Assembly (NCBI GenBank): GCA_039920305.1
Contig: JBDSEA010000145.1
Location: 1 to 5,760 of the forward strand
Source of the DNA: DASRAJ01 sp039920305
GTDB lineage: Bacteria; Bacteroidota; Bacteroidia; Chitinophagales; UBA10324
Length of the DNA: 5,760 bases
Direction of reading: 5' to 3'
Shown one piece after another: positions 1 to 5,760 of this stretch. Positions within the stretch are counted from its first letter, which is position 1. Each line of letters begins with the position of its first letter. A program made the position numbers and the translations under genes. The notes beneath the pieces are model-generated. The model saw only the letters and a list, made by a program, of their open reading frames with translations, ran no database searches and had not been told where the DNA came from.

Positions 1-183
1 AACATCAAAAGTGGTCTTTTCTTCAACCGCAGGTGCTCCGGCTCCTGCACCACCGGCCATCATAACCGGTGCCGCAGCCGCAGGTTCAATGCCATAGTCA
101 TCTTTCAGAATGCGTGCAAGATCATTAACATCTTTTACTGATAAGCTAACGAGTTGTTCTGCAAATGCTTTAAGGTCTGCCAT
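1..183 (-). CDS. rplL: 50S ribosomal protein L7/L12, N-terminal part (runs off the left edge)
   Basis: L7/L12 forms the flexible stalk of the large ribosomal subunit. Dimers bind the C-terminal helix of L10 and recruit translation GTPases. The window holds the first 61 residues, starting MADLKAFAEQLVSLSVKDVN from ATG at 183. Residues 1-33 match the N-terminal dimerisation and L10-binding helices. Residues 34-53 are the Ala/Gly/Pro-rich hinge (PAAAAPVMMAGGAGAGAPAV). The start of the C-terminal factor-binding domain (EEKTTFDV) follows at the edge, so most of that domain lies outside. The frame is open to base 1. It follows rplJ by 61 bp, the usual order. There is no Shine-Dalgarno sequence; the leader just before ATG is A-rich. 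Nothing looks abnormal. Identification is secure from sequence pattern and from position after L10. Confidence 0.95.
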   Translation of the reverse strand, partial: MADLKAFAEQLVSLSVKDVNDLARILKDDYGIEPAAAAPVMMAGGAGAGAPAVEEKTTFDV

Positions 184-244
184 TGTTTTTTGATTTATGA
201 ATTGAAAATTAGGATTTAAAGTTTTGGGGTTCAGATGAAATTAA

Positions 245-799
245 TCATTCGTTAACTGCAGGCGTTTCATCATTCGTAATGTCTTTTCTGCCTTCCAGAG
301 TTTTTAAGATTCCGCTTAATTTTTGTCCGCCGGAAAGTAATGCACTGATCACATTCTTTGCAGGTGATTGCAGCAAACCAATAAGTTCACCAATCAGCTC
401 ATTTTTAGATTTTAATGCTGCTAATTCATCAACCGATTTATCACCGATAAAAATTGCAGAATCAATATAAGCCGCTTTAAGCACCGGCTTGTTACCAGCC
501 TTTCGAAATTCCTTGATCACTTTTGCAGGGACAGAAGCTCCTTCTGAAAACATAATAGATGTGGGGCCGTGCAGCACTTCCATAATTCCATCATACTGCC
601 CGCCGCTTGCTTCAAGAGCCTTGCGAATAAGTGTATTCTTAGCAACACGTAATTCTACTCCCTGCTTGTGACAAAGCCTGCGCAACCGGTTAATATCCGC
701 AACGGTAAGGTTAGATGCATCAGCCAGGTAAAAATTACTGGCATCTTTAAATTTTCCGGTAAGCACCTCAATCGTTTCCTGTTTGGCTGCTTTGTCCAT
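245..799 (-). CDS. rplJ: 50S ribosomal protein L10
   Basis: L10 anchors the L7/L12 dimers at the base of the ribosomal stalk and binds 23S rRNA near L11. The 184-residue protein is of normal family length. The N-terminal globular domain (about residues 1-125) carries the conserved RNA-binding stretch RVAKNTLIRKAL (51-62) and the HGPTSIMF segment (77-84). The C-terminal part (about 130-170, ELIGELIGLLQSPAKNVISA and onward) is the long amphipathic helix that holds L7/L12. The final tail, ITNDETPAVNE, is acidic and probably disordered. ATG is at 799 and the stop is TGA at 245-247. Only 3 bp separate it from the rplA stop, so translation is probably coupled to rplA, and any leader structure for L10 feedback would have to lie inside the rplA 3' end. 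No Shine-Dalgarno sequence is seen. Confidence 0.97.
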   Translation of the reverse strand: MDKAAKQETIEVLTGKFKDASNFYLADASNLTVADINRLRRLCHKQGVELRVAKNTLIRKALEASGGQYDGIMEVLHGPTSIMFSEGASVPAKVIKEFRKAGNKPVLKAAYIDSAIFIGDKSVDELAALKSKNELIGELIGLLQSPAKNVISALLSGGQKLSGILKTLEGRKDITNDETPAVNE

Positions 800-802
800 G
801 AT

Positions 803-1495
803 TTAGCTCATTAAAGATTTGGTATCCACATGAATGCCAGGGCTCATTGTACTTGCCATCGTAACACTTTTCAAATAAGTTCCTTTGGCTGTTGAGGGCT
901 TCATCCTGATGATGGTATGTATCAGCTCATGCGCGTTATCATAAATTTTTTCTTTGGAAAATGAAACCCTGCCAACTGATGCATGTACAATTCCCTGCTT
1001 GTCAACTCTGAATGCTATTTTACCGCCTTTCACCTCCTTTACCGCATCACCAACATTTTCAGTAACAGTACCCGATTTAGGATTGGGCATCAGGTTTCGC
1101 GGACCCAGAATTTTACCAAGCTTCGCTATCTTAGGCATCACACTGGGTGTTGCAATGATTACATCAACATCCATCCAGCCTTTCTCAACCTTTTCAACAT
1201 ATTCCTGCAACCCTGCGTGATCTGCACCGGCATCTTTTGCTTCAGCTTCCTTATCGGGATTACAAAACACTAAGACACGCTTGGTTTTTCCGGTGCCATG
1301 CGGCAATACCGCAACGCCCCTTAAAGCCTGGTCAGCTTTCCGCGGATCAATACCCAGCCGGATATGCAGATCTACAGAAGCGTCAAACTTTGCAGTATTA
1401 ACATCCTTTAAAAGTGAGGATGCTTCCTGAAGTGAATAAGCTTTGTTCTGCGCAACTTTGCTGTTGACTTGCTTGCGTTTCTTAGTTATCTGCAC
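803..1495 (-). CDS. rplA: 50S ribosomal protein L1 (GTG start)
   Basis: L1 binds 23S rRNA and forms the mobile stalk that helps deacylated tRNA leave the E site. In many bacteria it also represses its own operon by binding mRNA. The 230 residues match the family length. Visible landmarks are the N-terminal block KFDASVDLHIRLGIDPRKAD (36-55), AVLPHGTGKTKRVLVF (62-77), and the L1 signature IAKLGKILGPRNLMPNPK (123-140), which has Asn where Gly is more common. The C-terminal block includes TYLKSVTMASTMSPGIHVD (206-224). The start codon is GTG (1493-1495): reading the frame upstream meets no ATG before a TGA at 1595-1597, and the first internal ATG comes only past residue 100. The stop is TAA at 803-805. 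rplK is not upstream; a promoter-like sequence lies about 45 bp before the start. Confidence 0.96.
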   Translation of the reverse strand: MQITKKRKQVNSKVAQNKAYSLQEASSLLKDVNTAKFDASVDLHIRLGIDPRKADQALRGVAVLPHGTGKTKRVLVFCNPDKEAEAKDAGADHAGLQEYVEKVEKGWMDVDVIIATPSVMPKIAKLGKILGPRNLMPNPKSGTVTENVGDAVKEVKGGKIAFRVDKQGIVHASVGRVSFSKEKIYDNAHELIHTIIRMKPSTAKGTYLKSVTMASTMSPGIHVDTKSLMS

Positions 1496-1538
1496 TGATG
1501 ATTGGAATAATTTGTGAGGTAATGCGAAAAAGGGATGG

Positions 1539-1569
1539 CAAAAGTAACAAGTACAATTGAAATAACAAA
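1539..1569 (-). promoter_or_regulatory. Bacteroidota-type promoter for rplA-rplJ-rplL
   Basis: On the minus strand, TTTG (plus positions 1566-1569) is followed after exactly 19 bp by TACTTTTG (1539-1546). This fits the TTTG / TAnnTTTG elements and spacing known for the primary sigma factor of Bacteroidota. Transcription would begin a few bases further on, giving a leader of roughly 35-40 nt before the GTG of rplA. A leader this short leaves little room for an L1-binding structure. A second TAnnTTTG copy (TATGTTTG, 1599-1606) lies upstream but lacks a well-placed TTTG partner. The call is from pattern only. Confidence 0.68.
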
Positions 1570-1627
1570 AGGGTTTTTGAAATTTCTTTTCCGCTCAACA
1601 AACATACGTTCATTCGCTTTCTGTAGG

Positions 1628-2575
1628 CTAAAGCTCTACGTACCACTTCATTCTGAGATATTCCTCTTCCGTAATTGCATCTATATTCTTCAGGTCTTCC
1701 ACGCTTACAAAATCGCCGTGCTGCTCACGATAACGGATAATTACCAGGGCATCAGACCTAAAATAAGGATGCTGTTTTAATTCTTCCAGTTCGGCTGTAT
1801 TTATTTTTATCATAGTCACTTCTGCCGGATTCACTGAAATCTTATCCTTGAGGGCATCAAGTGTTTCCGGTGTTAATCCATAGACTTCGCTTAACTGTTC
1901 TGTGGAATAAAACCCGCCGAGCCTGGTCCTGAATTTAATGATTCGTGATGAAAGTATGGAGCCAATACCGGGCAGGGCAACCAGTTGTGCAGAATCAGCT
2001 TTATTTAAATCAACGGCTTGCGGATTTTTTTCTTTTGCATGGCTCACAGGAATTGTGGTGCTTATTGCCCGGGCATCATTTTTTTTCTGTGATGTGATCT
2101 GAATATATGGTGCAAGTCTGCTGTAATCCTTTTCTTTTAATCCATAAATTTTCTTAATGTCTTCGGGAACAAAAAATTTTCCGCCCTTATTCCTGTAATT
2201 TATTATTGTAGTGATAAGTTTTTCTTTTAACCCAAGCCGCTTAAATTCATCCGGAGCAGCTGTATTGGGATCAAAAACAAATAATTCAAGCGGAGCAGAA
2301 GCTTTAACCGGTGTATTCTTTATTTGGTCCAGTTCTGATACGGAGGGACGGAGGTGCAATGAATCCTGCCTCTGAGCTTGTAAATATTTTTGAAAAGAAT
2401 CAATATCCTTTTGGAAATCCGAAAAGTCCGGTGGCTTATCTTTATTAAAATGTGATATCAATTGTGGATAGAAGGCAGCAAAAAGGATTACGGCAAGAAG
2501 GACAAGTAAACCATTTCTTTCTCCTGATGGAAATGTAAAGTAATCGCGCTTCACCTTTCTCCACCATTCCTTCAT
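1628..2575 (-). CDS. Membrane-anchored helix-hairpin-helix (ComEA-like) protein
   Basis: The protein has 315 residues. A basic N-terminus (MKEWWRKVKRDYFTF) precedes one hydrophobic segment at about 22-38 (GLLVLLAVILFAAFYPQ), suggesting an inner-membrane anchor with the remainder outside the cytoplasm. A charged, probably flexible linker runs to about residue 95. Three related HhH units follow at about 101-160, 188-250 and 256-315, each with an N-T/K-A entry, an arginine-bearing helix (NYRNKGGKF, KFRTRLGGF, RYREQHGDF) and a final L-x-x-I/V pattern. Only the middle unit keeps a canonical hairpin, LPGIGSILSSRI (201-212). HhH motifs bind DNA backbone without sequence preference, and ComEA uses them to take up DNA in competence. 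This multi-repeat membrane form is common in Bacteroidota but its role is not settled, so a gene name is withheld. It lies 43 bp after the Nudix gene and ends 132 bp before rplA, where rplK would be expected. The stop is TAG. Confidence 0.88.
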   Translation of the reverse strand: MKEWWRKVKRDYFTFPSGERNGLLVLLAVILFAAFYPQLISHFNKDKPPDFSDFQKDIDSFQKYLQAQRQDSLHLRPSVSELDQIKNTPVKASAPLELFVFDPNTAAPDEFKRLGLKEKLITTIINYRNKGGKFFVPEDIKKIYGLKEKDYSRLAPYIQITSQKKNDARAISTTIPVSHAKEKNPQAVDLNKADSAQLVALPGIGSILSSRIIKFRTRLGGFYSTEQLSEVYGLTPETLDALKDKISVNPAEVTMIKINTAELEELKQHPYFRSDALVIIRYREQHGDFVSVEDLKNIDAITEEEYLRMKWYVEL

Positions 2576-2618
2576 GAGAATACTATTTTTTTACAAGATA
2601 GAAACCTCTTTCATAAAA

Positions 2619-3263
2619 TCAAGAATGGATAAAAAGGGGGCGTAAAATTTCTTCGAATTCGGACAATATCATTGCCGTAGCTCCCCATATTTTTTGCTGC
2701 TTCACCCCATAGTAAGGAGCTTCGATGGATCTGCCCGGGGATAAAAAATACGAAATGCTTTTGATAGAATCGTCAAGAAAAACCGTCAAATCAGTTTCAA
2801 TCACCTGCTTCACCTCCATCTCATTTAAAATAAAATCCGGCCTCTTATCAGCTGAAGCAATGAAAGGGAACACAATGAAATTGCTTACCGGAATATAGAC
2901 CGGAGTGAGCATCCCGATGATGCTTAATAAATTACCATCTATTCCCAGCTCTTCCTTTGTTTCTCGAAACGCTGTTGCTTCCAGGTTCAAATCTGAAACC
3001 TCATATTTTCCGCCGGGGAAACTTATCTGATCACTATGGATTCCGAATTCTGCAGGGCGGAGCGTAAGCAAGGTAAAAACAGAATCCTGATAAGGATACA
3101 GACAGATCAATACCGCACTCTTTTTCGGATCAGTTAACCCTGCATAATAATTTTCCATGAGCGCTTTACGCTGCACAGGCGCCATCCTCCATTGTGCATT
3201 TTCACCCGGAAGTTCAAGCTTCAGCTGGTTTTCAAGCTTCTGAATAAATAATCCGAAGTCCAT
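2619..3263 (-). CDS. Nudix hydrolase, CoA-pyrophosphatase type
   Basis: The predicted reaction is hydrolysis of the diphosphate bond of CoA or a CoA derivative to 3',5'-ADP and a 4'-phosphopantetheine product, requiring a divalent metal. The protein has 214 residues. The Nudix box runs from FPGGKYEVSD (82-91) to FRETKEELGI (99-108), with metal-binding and catalytic residues R100, E101, E104 and E105 present. The stretch between the GG and the RE pair is slightly longer than the generic Nudix consensus, as in the NudL/CoAse group. The segment LLTLRPAEFGIHSDQISFPG (65-84) resembles the NuCoA signature before the box, which supports CoA-type substrates over nucleotides. The C-terminal KIWGATAMIL (191-200) is also usual for this group. 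ATG is at 3263 and the stop is TGA. It follows tyrS by 26 bp and precedes the HhH gene by 43 bp, so it is probably co-transcribed with both. The substrate is inferred from family and untested here. Confidence 0.88.
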   Translation of the reverse strand: MDFGLFIQKLENQLKLELPGENAQWRMAPVQRKALMENYYAGLTDPKKSAVLICLYPYQDSVFTLLTLRPAEFGIHSDQISFPGGKYEVSDLNLEATAFRETKEELGIDGNLLSIIGMLTPVYIPVSNFIVFPFIASADKRPDFILNEMEVKQVIETDLTVFLDDSIKSISYFLSPGRSIEAPYYGVKQQKIWGATAMILSEFEEILRPLFIHS

Positions 3264-3289
3264 CAGAAATAATTTACAACGAAAAAAAA

Positions 3290-4564
3290 TTATTCTGCAA
3301 TCACCAGAAAATAATTCTTCTTTCCTTTCTGCAAAAGCAGGTAGCGGTTGTTGATGAGCTGCCCGGAATTCACGATATGATCGTGATTGATTGTTTGCTT
3401 ATTAATTGAAGCACCCTTGCTGTCAATAGTTCTTCTGGCATCATTTCTTGACGGGAAAAATTTGGTTATATCCACAAGGATCTCCATTGCATCAACACCG
3501 GTTTCAAAAATATCCCGGCTTAATTTTTTCACAGGAACACCTTCTAAAATTTCTTCGAGCTCACGGTTACTGAGTGCTTGCAGGTCTTGTGCGGTACTTT
3601 GCCCGAATAAAATTTTTGATGCCCGAACTGCAGTATTGTAATCATGGGCAGAATGAACGCGAACCGTAATGTCTTTTGCCAGTGCTTCCTGAATGGCCCG
3701 CAGGTGAGGCGCTTTTTTATGCTGTTGTTCAATATCCTCAATCTCTTCCCGGCTTAATAATGAAAAGATACGGATGTAACGCAGGGCATCTTCATCGGAT
3801 ACACTGAGCCAGAACTGATAGAATTTGTAGGGTGAAGTCATGGATGAATCCAGCCACACGGTTCCTTCCTCCGTTTTACCGAACTTCACGCCATCGGCGC
3901 GCGTAATCAGTGGCGAAGTGACCGCAAATATTTCATCGCCTGTTTTTTTCCGGGTTAGCTCAATGCCTGCGGTAATATTTCCCCATTGATCACTGCCACC
4001 TACCTGAAGTGTGCAGCCGCGATGCTGATTAAGCCAGTAAAAATCATATCCCTGCATCAGCTGATAAGTAAATTCAGTGAATGAAAGTCCTGTTTCCAGC
4101 CGGTTTTTTACTGAGTCTTTTGCCATCATGTAATTCACGGTGAGATGCTTACCCGCATCGCGCAAAAAGTCAAGCAGTTTTATTTCCCTGAACCACTCGT
4201 AATTATTCTCAATAGAAGCCGCATTACCTCGGGTACCAAAATCCAAAAACCTGCTGAGCTGCTCTTTGATTTTTGTCTCATATTCACGAACAGTTGCCTC
4301 GCTCTGCAGTTTTCTTTCCTCAGACTTACCAGCGGGATCCCCTATCATTCCGGTTGCCCCTCCTACCAGTGCGATTGGCTTATGCCCTGACCGTTGAAAA
4401 TGAACAAGCAGCATGATCTGTACAAGATTGCCGATGTGGAGAGAAGCAGCAGTTGGATCGAAACCGGCATAACCTGTGCGCACTCCAGAGGCGAGATGTT
4501 CAGCAGTTCCGCGGGTGGAATCAAAAAGCAATCCCCTCCATTGCAATTCTTCAATGAAATTCAT
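3290..4564 (-). CDS. tyrS: Tyrosyl-tRNA synthetase
   Basis: This cytosolic class I enzyme charges tRNA-Tyr with tyrosine using ATP. The protein is 424 residues, the full length for the bacterial TyrRS type. In the catalytic Rossmann domain the HIGH-type motif is HIGN (43-46). Tyrosine pocket and dimer landmarks include GYAGFDPTAASLHIGN (31-46), QLMQGYDFYWL (168-178) and VGGSDQWGNI (188-197). The second class I signature is KFGKT (227-231), the form normal for bacterial TyrRS in place of KMSKS. An S4 RNA-binding domain fills roughly residues 360-424 (PSRNDARRTI at 371-380). The ATG at 4564 gives an N-terminus, MNFIEELQWRGLL, that fits the family; the stop is TAA at 3290-3292. It is the first gene of the leftward group and diverges from the PorV/PorQ-family gene. 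No Shine-Dalgarno sequence precedes it and no T-box-like leader is evident. Confidence 0.97.
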   Translation of the reverse strand: MNFIEELQWRGLLFDSTRGTAEHLASGVRTGYAGFDPTAASLHIGNLVQIMLLVHFQRSGHKPIALVGGATGMIGDPAGKSEERKLQSEATVREYETKIKEQLSRFLDFGTRGNAASIENNYEWFREIKLLDFLRDAGKHLTVNYMMAKDSVKNRLETGLSFTEFTYQLMQGYDFYWLNQHRGCTLQVGGSDQWGNITAGIELTRKKTGDEIFAVTSPLITRADGVKFGKTEEGTVWLDSSMTSPYKFYQFWLSVSDEDALRYIRIFSLLSREEIEDIEQQHKKAPHLRAIQEALAKDITVRVHSAHDYNTAVRASKILFGQSTAQDLQALSNRELEEILEGVPVKKLSRDIFETGVDAMEILVDITKFFPSRNDARRTIDSKGASINKQTINHDHIVNSGQLINNRYLLLQKGKKNYFLVIAE

Positions 4565-4627
4565 TCAGGCAATTTGACGCGAAATTACACAAGTCGGAAA
4601 GTCTCCCCCCACATACATCAGGATATA

Positions 4628-4644
4628 TTGATCGGTCAGATCAA
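4628..4644. repeat. Short inverted repeat, 6-bp arms
   Basis: TTGATC (4628-4633) and GATCAA (4639-4644) are perfect inverted copies separated by the 5-bp spacer GGTCA. The right arm overlaps the weak leftward -7 candidate at 4642-4649, so it could be an operator for tyrS or a small hairpin in its leader. Arms this short also arise by chance, and no regulator can be named. Confidence 0.3.
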
Positions 4645-4722
4645 ACTAATGGATTTCAGACCATCAGGCATGCTGACTGTGCCACAAATCCTGATTTTAA
4701 ACATTTCAAGGCGGTAATGACC

Positions 4723-4730
4723 TATCTTTG
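4723..4730 (+). promoter_or_regulatory. Possible -7 element for the PorV/PorQ-family gene
   Basis: TATCTTTG matches the Bacteroidota -7 consensus TAnnTTTG exactly and lies 51 bp before the ATG at 4782, predicting a leader of about 45 nt. No TTTG is found about 19 bp upstream; the region there is TTTTAAACATTTC, so the -33 half is weak and the call is tentative. Confidence 0.42.
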
Positions 4731-4781
4731 GCAATACTTTTTTAATTGCACCGTTGCAAGAAATTCACAACATAGTAATCA

Positions 4782-5760
4782 ATGAAAAAAATCATTACAC
4801 TGCTTGCGCTTTTTGTATTTGCAAGCATGGGATCGCAGGCTCAGTTCTATAAATACAGCAATGAATTTCTTGCCATTGGTACCGGAGCAAGAGGATTAAG
4901 CATGAGCGGTGCGGTGATCGCAAGCGTAAATGATGTTACGTCATCATTCTGGAATCCGGCAGGGTTAGCGCAGGAAGATAAGAAGTTTGATCTGGGGCTC
5001 ATGCACTCTGAATATTTTGCCGGCATTGCCAAATATGATTACGCCGGGCTTGCACTCCCGCTGGCTAACAGAACCCTTCACCGCACACTTGCATTTTCCC
5101 TTATTCGCTTTGGCGTTGATGATATTCCAAATACTCTTTTTCTTTTCGAACCCGATGGAAGCATCAATTACAACAACATCACCTCATTTTCAGTGGCAGA
5201 TTACGCCGCTATGATCTCTTATGCCCAGAAGATTCCGGTAAAAGGATTGAGTATCGGCGGAACGGTAAAGATCATCCACCGGACTGCTGGCAGCTTCGCT
5301 AATTCATGGGGGCTCGGACTGGACGCGGGTATTCAGTATGAAAACAATAACTGGAGACTGGGTGCTATTGGAAAGGACATTACAACAACCTTCAATGCCT
5401 GGTCCTTCAGCTTCACCGATGAGGAGCAGCAGGTATTTCTGGAAACAAACAACGTAGTTCCTGAAAACTCCACTGAGCTTACTGCTCCGCGAATTATTCT
5501 TGGCGCAGCCCATGTATTTGAATTCGGGAAAAAGAAAAATGTTTCATTCCTGCCCGAAGTTGATCTCGATATTACAACAGACGGGAAACGCAATGTTCTC
5601 ATCAGCGGAAAACCCATCAGTATTGACCCGAGGATTGGAGTGGAAGCAGGGTACAAAAAAATAATTTACCTGCGAGGCGGCATCGGGAACTTTCAGCACA
5701 TAACAAATATTGATAGTACACGGTCACTTACGGTACAGCCCAATGTGGGGGTAGGATTAA
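4782..5760 (+). CDS. PorV/PorQ-family outer-membrane protein, partial (runs off the right edge)
   Basis: The frame stays open for 326 codons from ATG at 4782 to the window end without a stop, so the C-terminus lies outside. The start MKKIITLLALFVFASMGSQA is a clear Sec signal peptide with likely cleavage after SQA (residue 20). Next comes the block FLAIGTGARGLSMSGAVIAS (29-48), then DVTSSFWNPAGLA (51-63), the hallmark N-terminal region of the PorV/PorQ family and relatives of FadL-like barrels. The rest alternates short polar and aromatic/glycine strands (for example WGLGLDAGIQYENNNWRLGA, 176-195), as expected for an outer-membrane beta-barrel. PorV shuttles type IX secretion cargo to the attachment complex and PorQ is a related component. 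Which branch this is, or whether it is a paralogue of another role, cannot be told without the C-terminus and a tree. It diverges from tyrS; no por/gld genes are visible nearby. Confidence 0.85.
   Translation, partial: MKKIITLLALFVFASMGSQAQFYKYSNEFLAIGTGARGLSMSGAVIASVNDVTSSFWNPAGLAQEDKKFDLGLMHSEYFAGIAKYDYAGLALPLANRTLHRTLAFSLIRFGVDDIPNTLFLFEPDGSINYNNITSFSVADYAAMISYAQKIPVKGLSIGGTVKIIHRTAGSFANSWGLGLDAGIQYENNNWRLGAIGKDITTTFNAWSFSFTDEEQQVFLETNNVVPENSTELTAPRIILGAAHVFEFGKKKNVSFLPEVDLDITTDGKRNVLISGKPISIDPRIGVEAGYKKIIYLRGGIGNFQHITNIDSTRSLTVQPNVGVGL

Larger units (their letters stand above)
4565..4781. other. Divergent intergenic region between tyrS and the PorV/PorQ-family gene
   Basis: This 217-bp gap must hold the promoters for both the leftward tyrS group and the rightward outer-membrane protein gene. 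The rightward side has an exact TAnnTTTG element. The leftward side has only a near match (TTAGTTTG on the minus strand, plus positions 4642-4649) with no well-spaced TTTG partner. A short inverted repeat is present at 4628-4644. Reading frames cross the gap but show no protein-like composition. No tRNA, terminator or coding gene is seen. Confidence 0.6.

Noticed and set aside
34..90. GC-rich, repeat-like stretch near the left edge.
   Set aside because: It encodes the Ala/Gly-rich hinge of L7/L12, which is naturally low in complexity; it is not a DNA repeat element.
954..1273. Plus-strand frames of 88 and 96 codons opposite rplA.
   Set aside because: Both are antisense to the well-conserved L1 gene and have no recognisable domain or start context.
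1575..1592. AAAAGAAATTTCAAAA-like palindrome after the HhH gene, considered as a terminator.
   Set aside because: The GAAATTTC core has no loop and no GC-rich stem followed by a T run, so it does not fit an intrinsic terminator; read-through into rplA remains possible.
1486..1605. A 39-codon minus-strand frame with a hydrophobic stretch (PFVISIVLVTFAIPF), ATG at 1605, TAA at 1486-1488.
   Set aside because: It overlaps the predicted promoter and the rplA start. T-rich promoter DNA readily encodes hydrophobic residues by chance, and nothing else supports translation.
1599..1606. Second TAnnTTTG element (TATGTTTG, minus strand) considered as an independent promoter.
   Set aside because: No TTTG about 19 bp upstream; the sequence there is the end of the HhH gene with only a weak TTTAG. 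Kept only as a remark on the main promoter.
4394..4717. A 107-codon plus-strand frame across the tyrS start and intergenic region.
   Set aside because: It lies mostly antisense to tyrS, has no family-like pattern, and ends in non-coding DNA; it is a shadow frame.
5333..5656. A 107-codon minus-strand frame within the PorV/PorQ-family gene.
   Set aside because: The plus-strand frame has a signal peptide and family motifs over the same DNA, so this is an antisense shadow.

Overview
The window looks like chromosomal housekeeping DNA from a member of the Bacteroidota, probably of the Chitinophagia/Sphingobacteriia type. Three things point there. No start codon has a recognisable Shine-Dalgarno sequence; starts sit in A/T-rich leaders instead. 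The clearest promoter (TTTG, 19 bp, TAnnTTTG) is the form described for the primary sigma factor of Bacteroidota. The only plus-strand gene belongs to the PorV/PorQ outer-membrane family, linked to type IX secretion in this phylum. Species-level assignment is not possible from the sequence alone.

Layout, read along the minus strand from right to left: tyrS (tyrosyl-tRNA synthetase, 4564-3290), a CoA-pyrophosphatase-like Nudix hydrolase (3263-2619) and a membrane-anchored protein with three helix-hairpin-helix repeats (2575-1628). These three are spaced by 26 and 43 bp and probably form one transcription unit. After a 132-bp gap carrying a consensus-like promoter come rplA (L1, 1495-803), rplJ (L10, 799-245) and the start of rplL (L7/L12, 183 to beyond base 1). 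These are the ribosomal stalk and L1-stalk proteins of the 50S subunit, and rpoB/rpoC would be expected past the left edge. On the plus strand, diverging from tyrS across a 217-bp intergenic region, a secreted PorV/PorQ-family beta-barrel protein starts at 4782 and runs off the right edge.

The most notable point is one of gene order. rplK (L11), which normally sits directly before rplA, is not there. The HhH gene occupies that place, and rplA has its own good promoter close upstream. This would separate rplA-rplJ-rplL from rplK and so change the usual feedback control by L1. I found no mobile element, CRISPR array, RNA gene, phage gene or convincing terminator, and nothing that amounts to an undescribed system.
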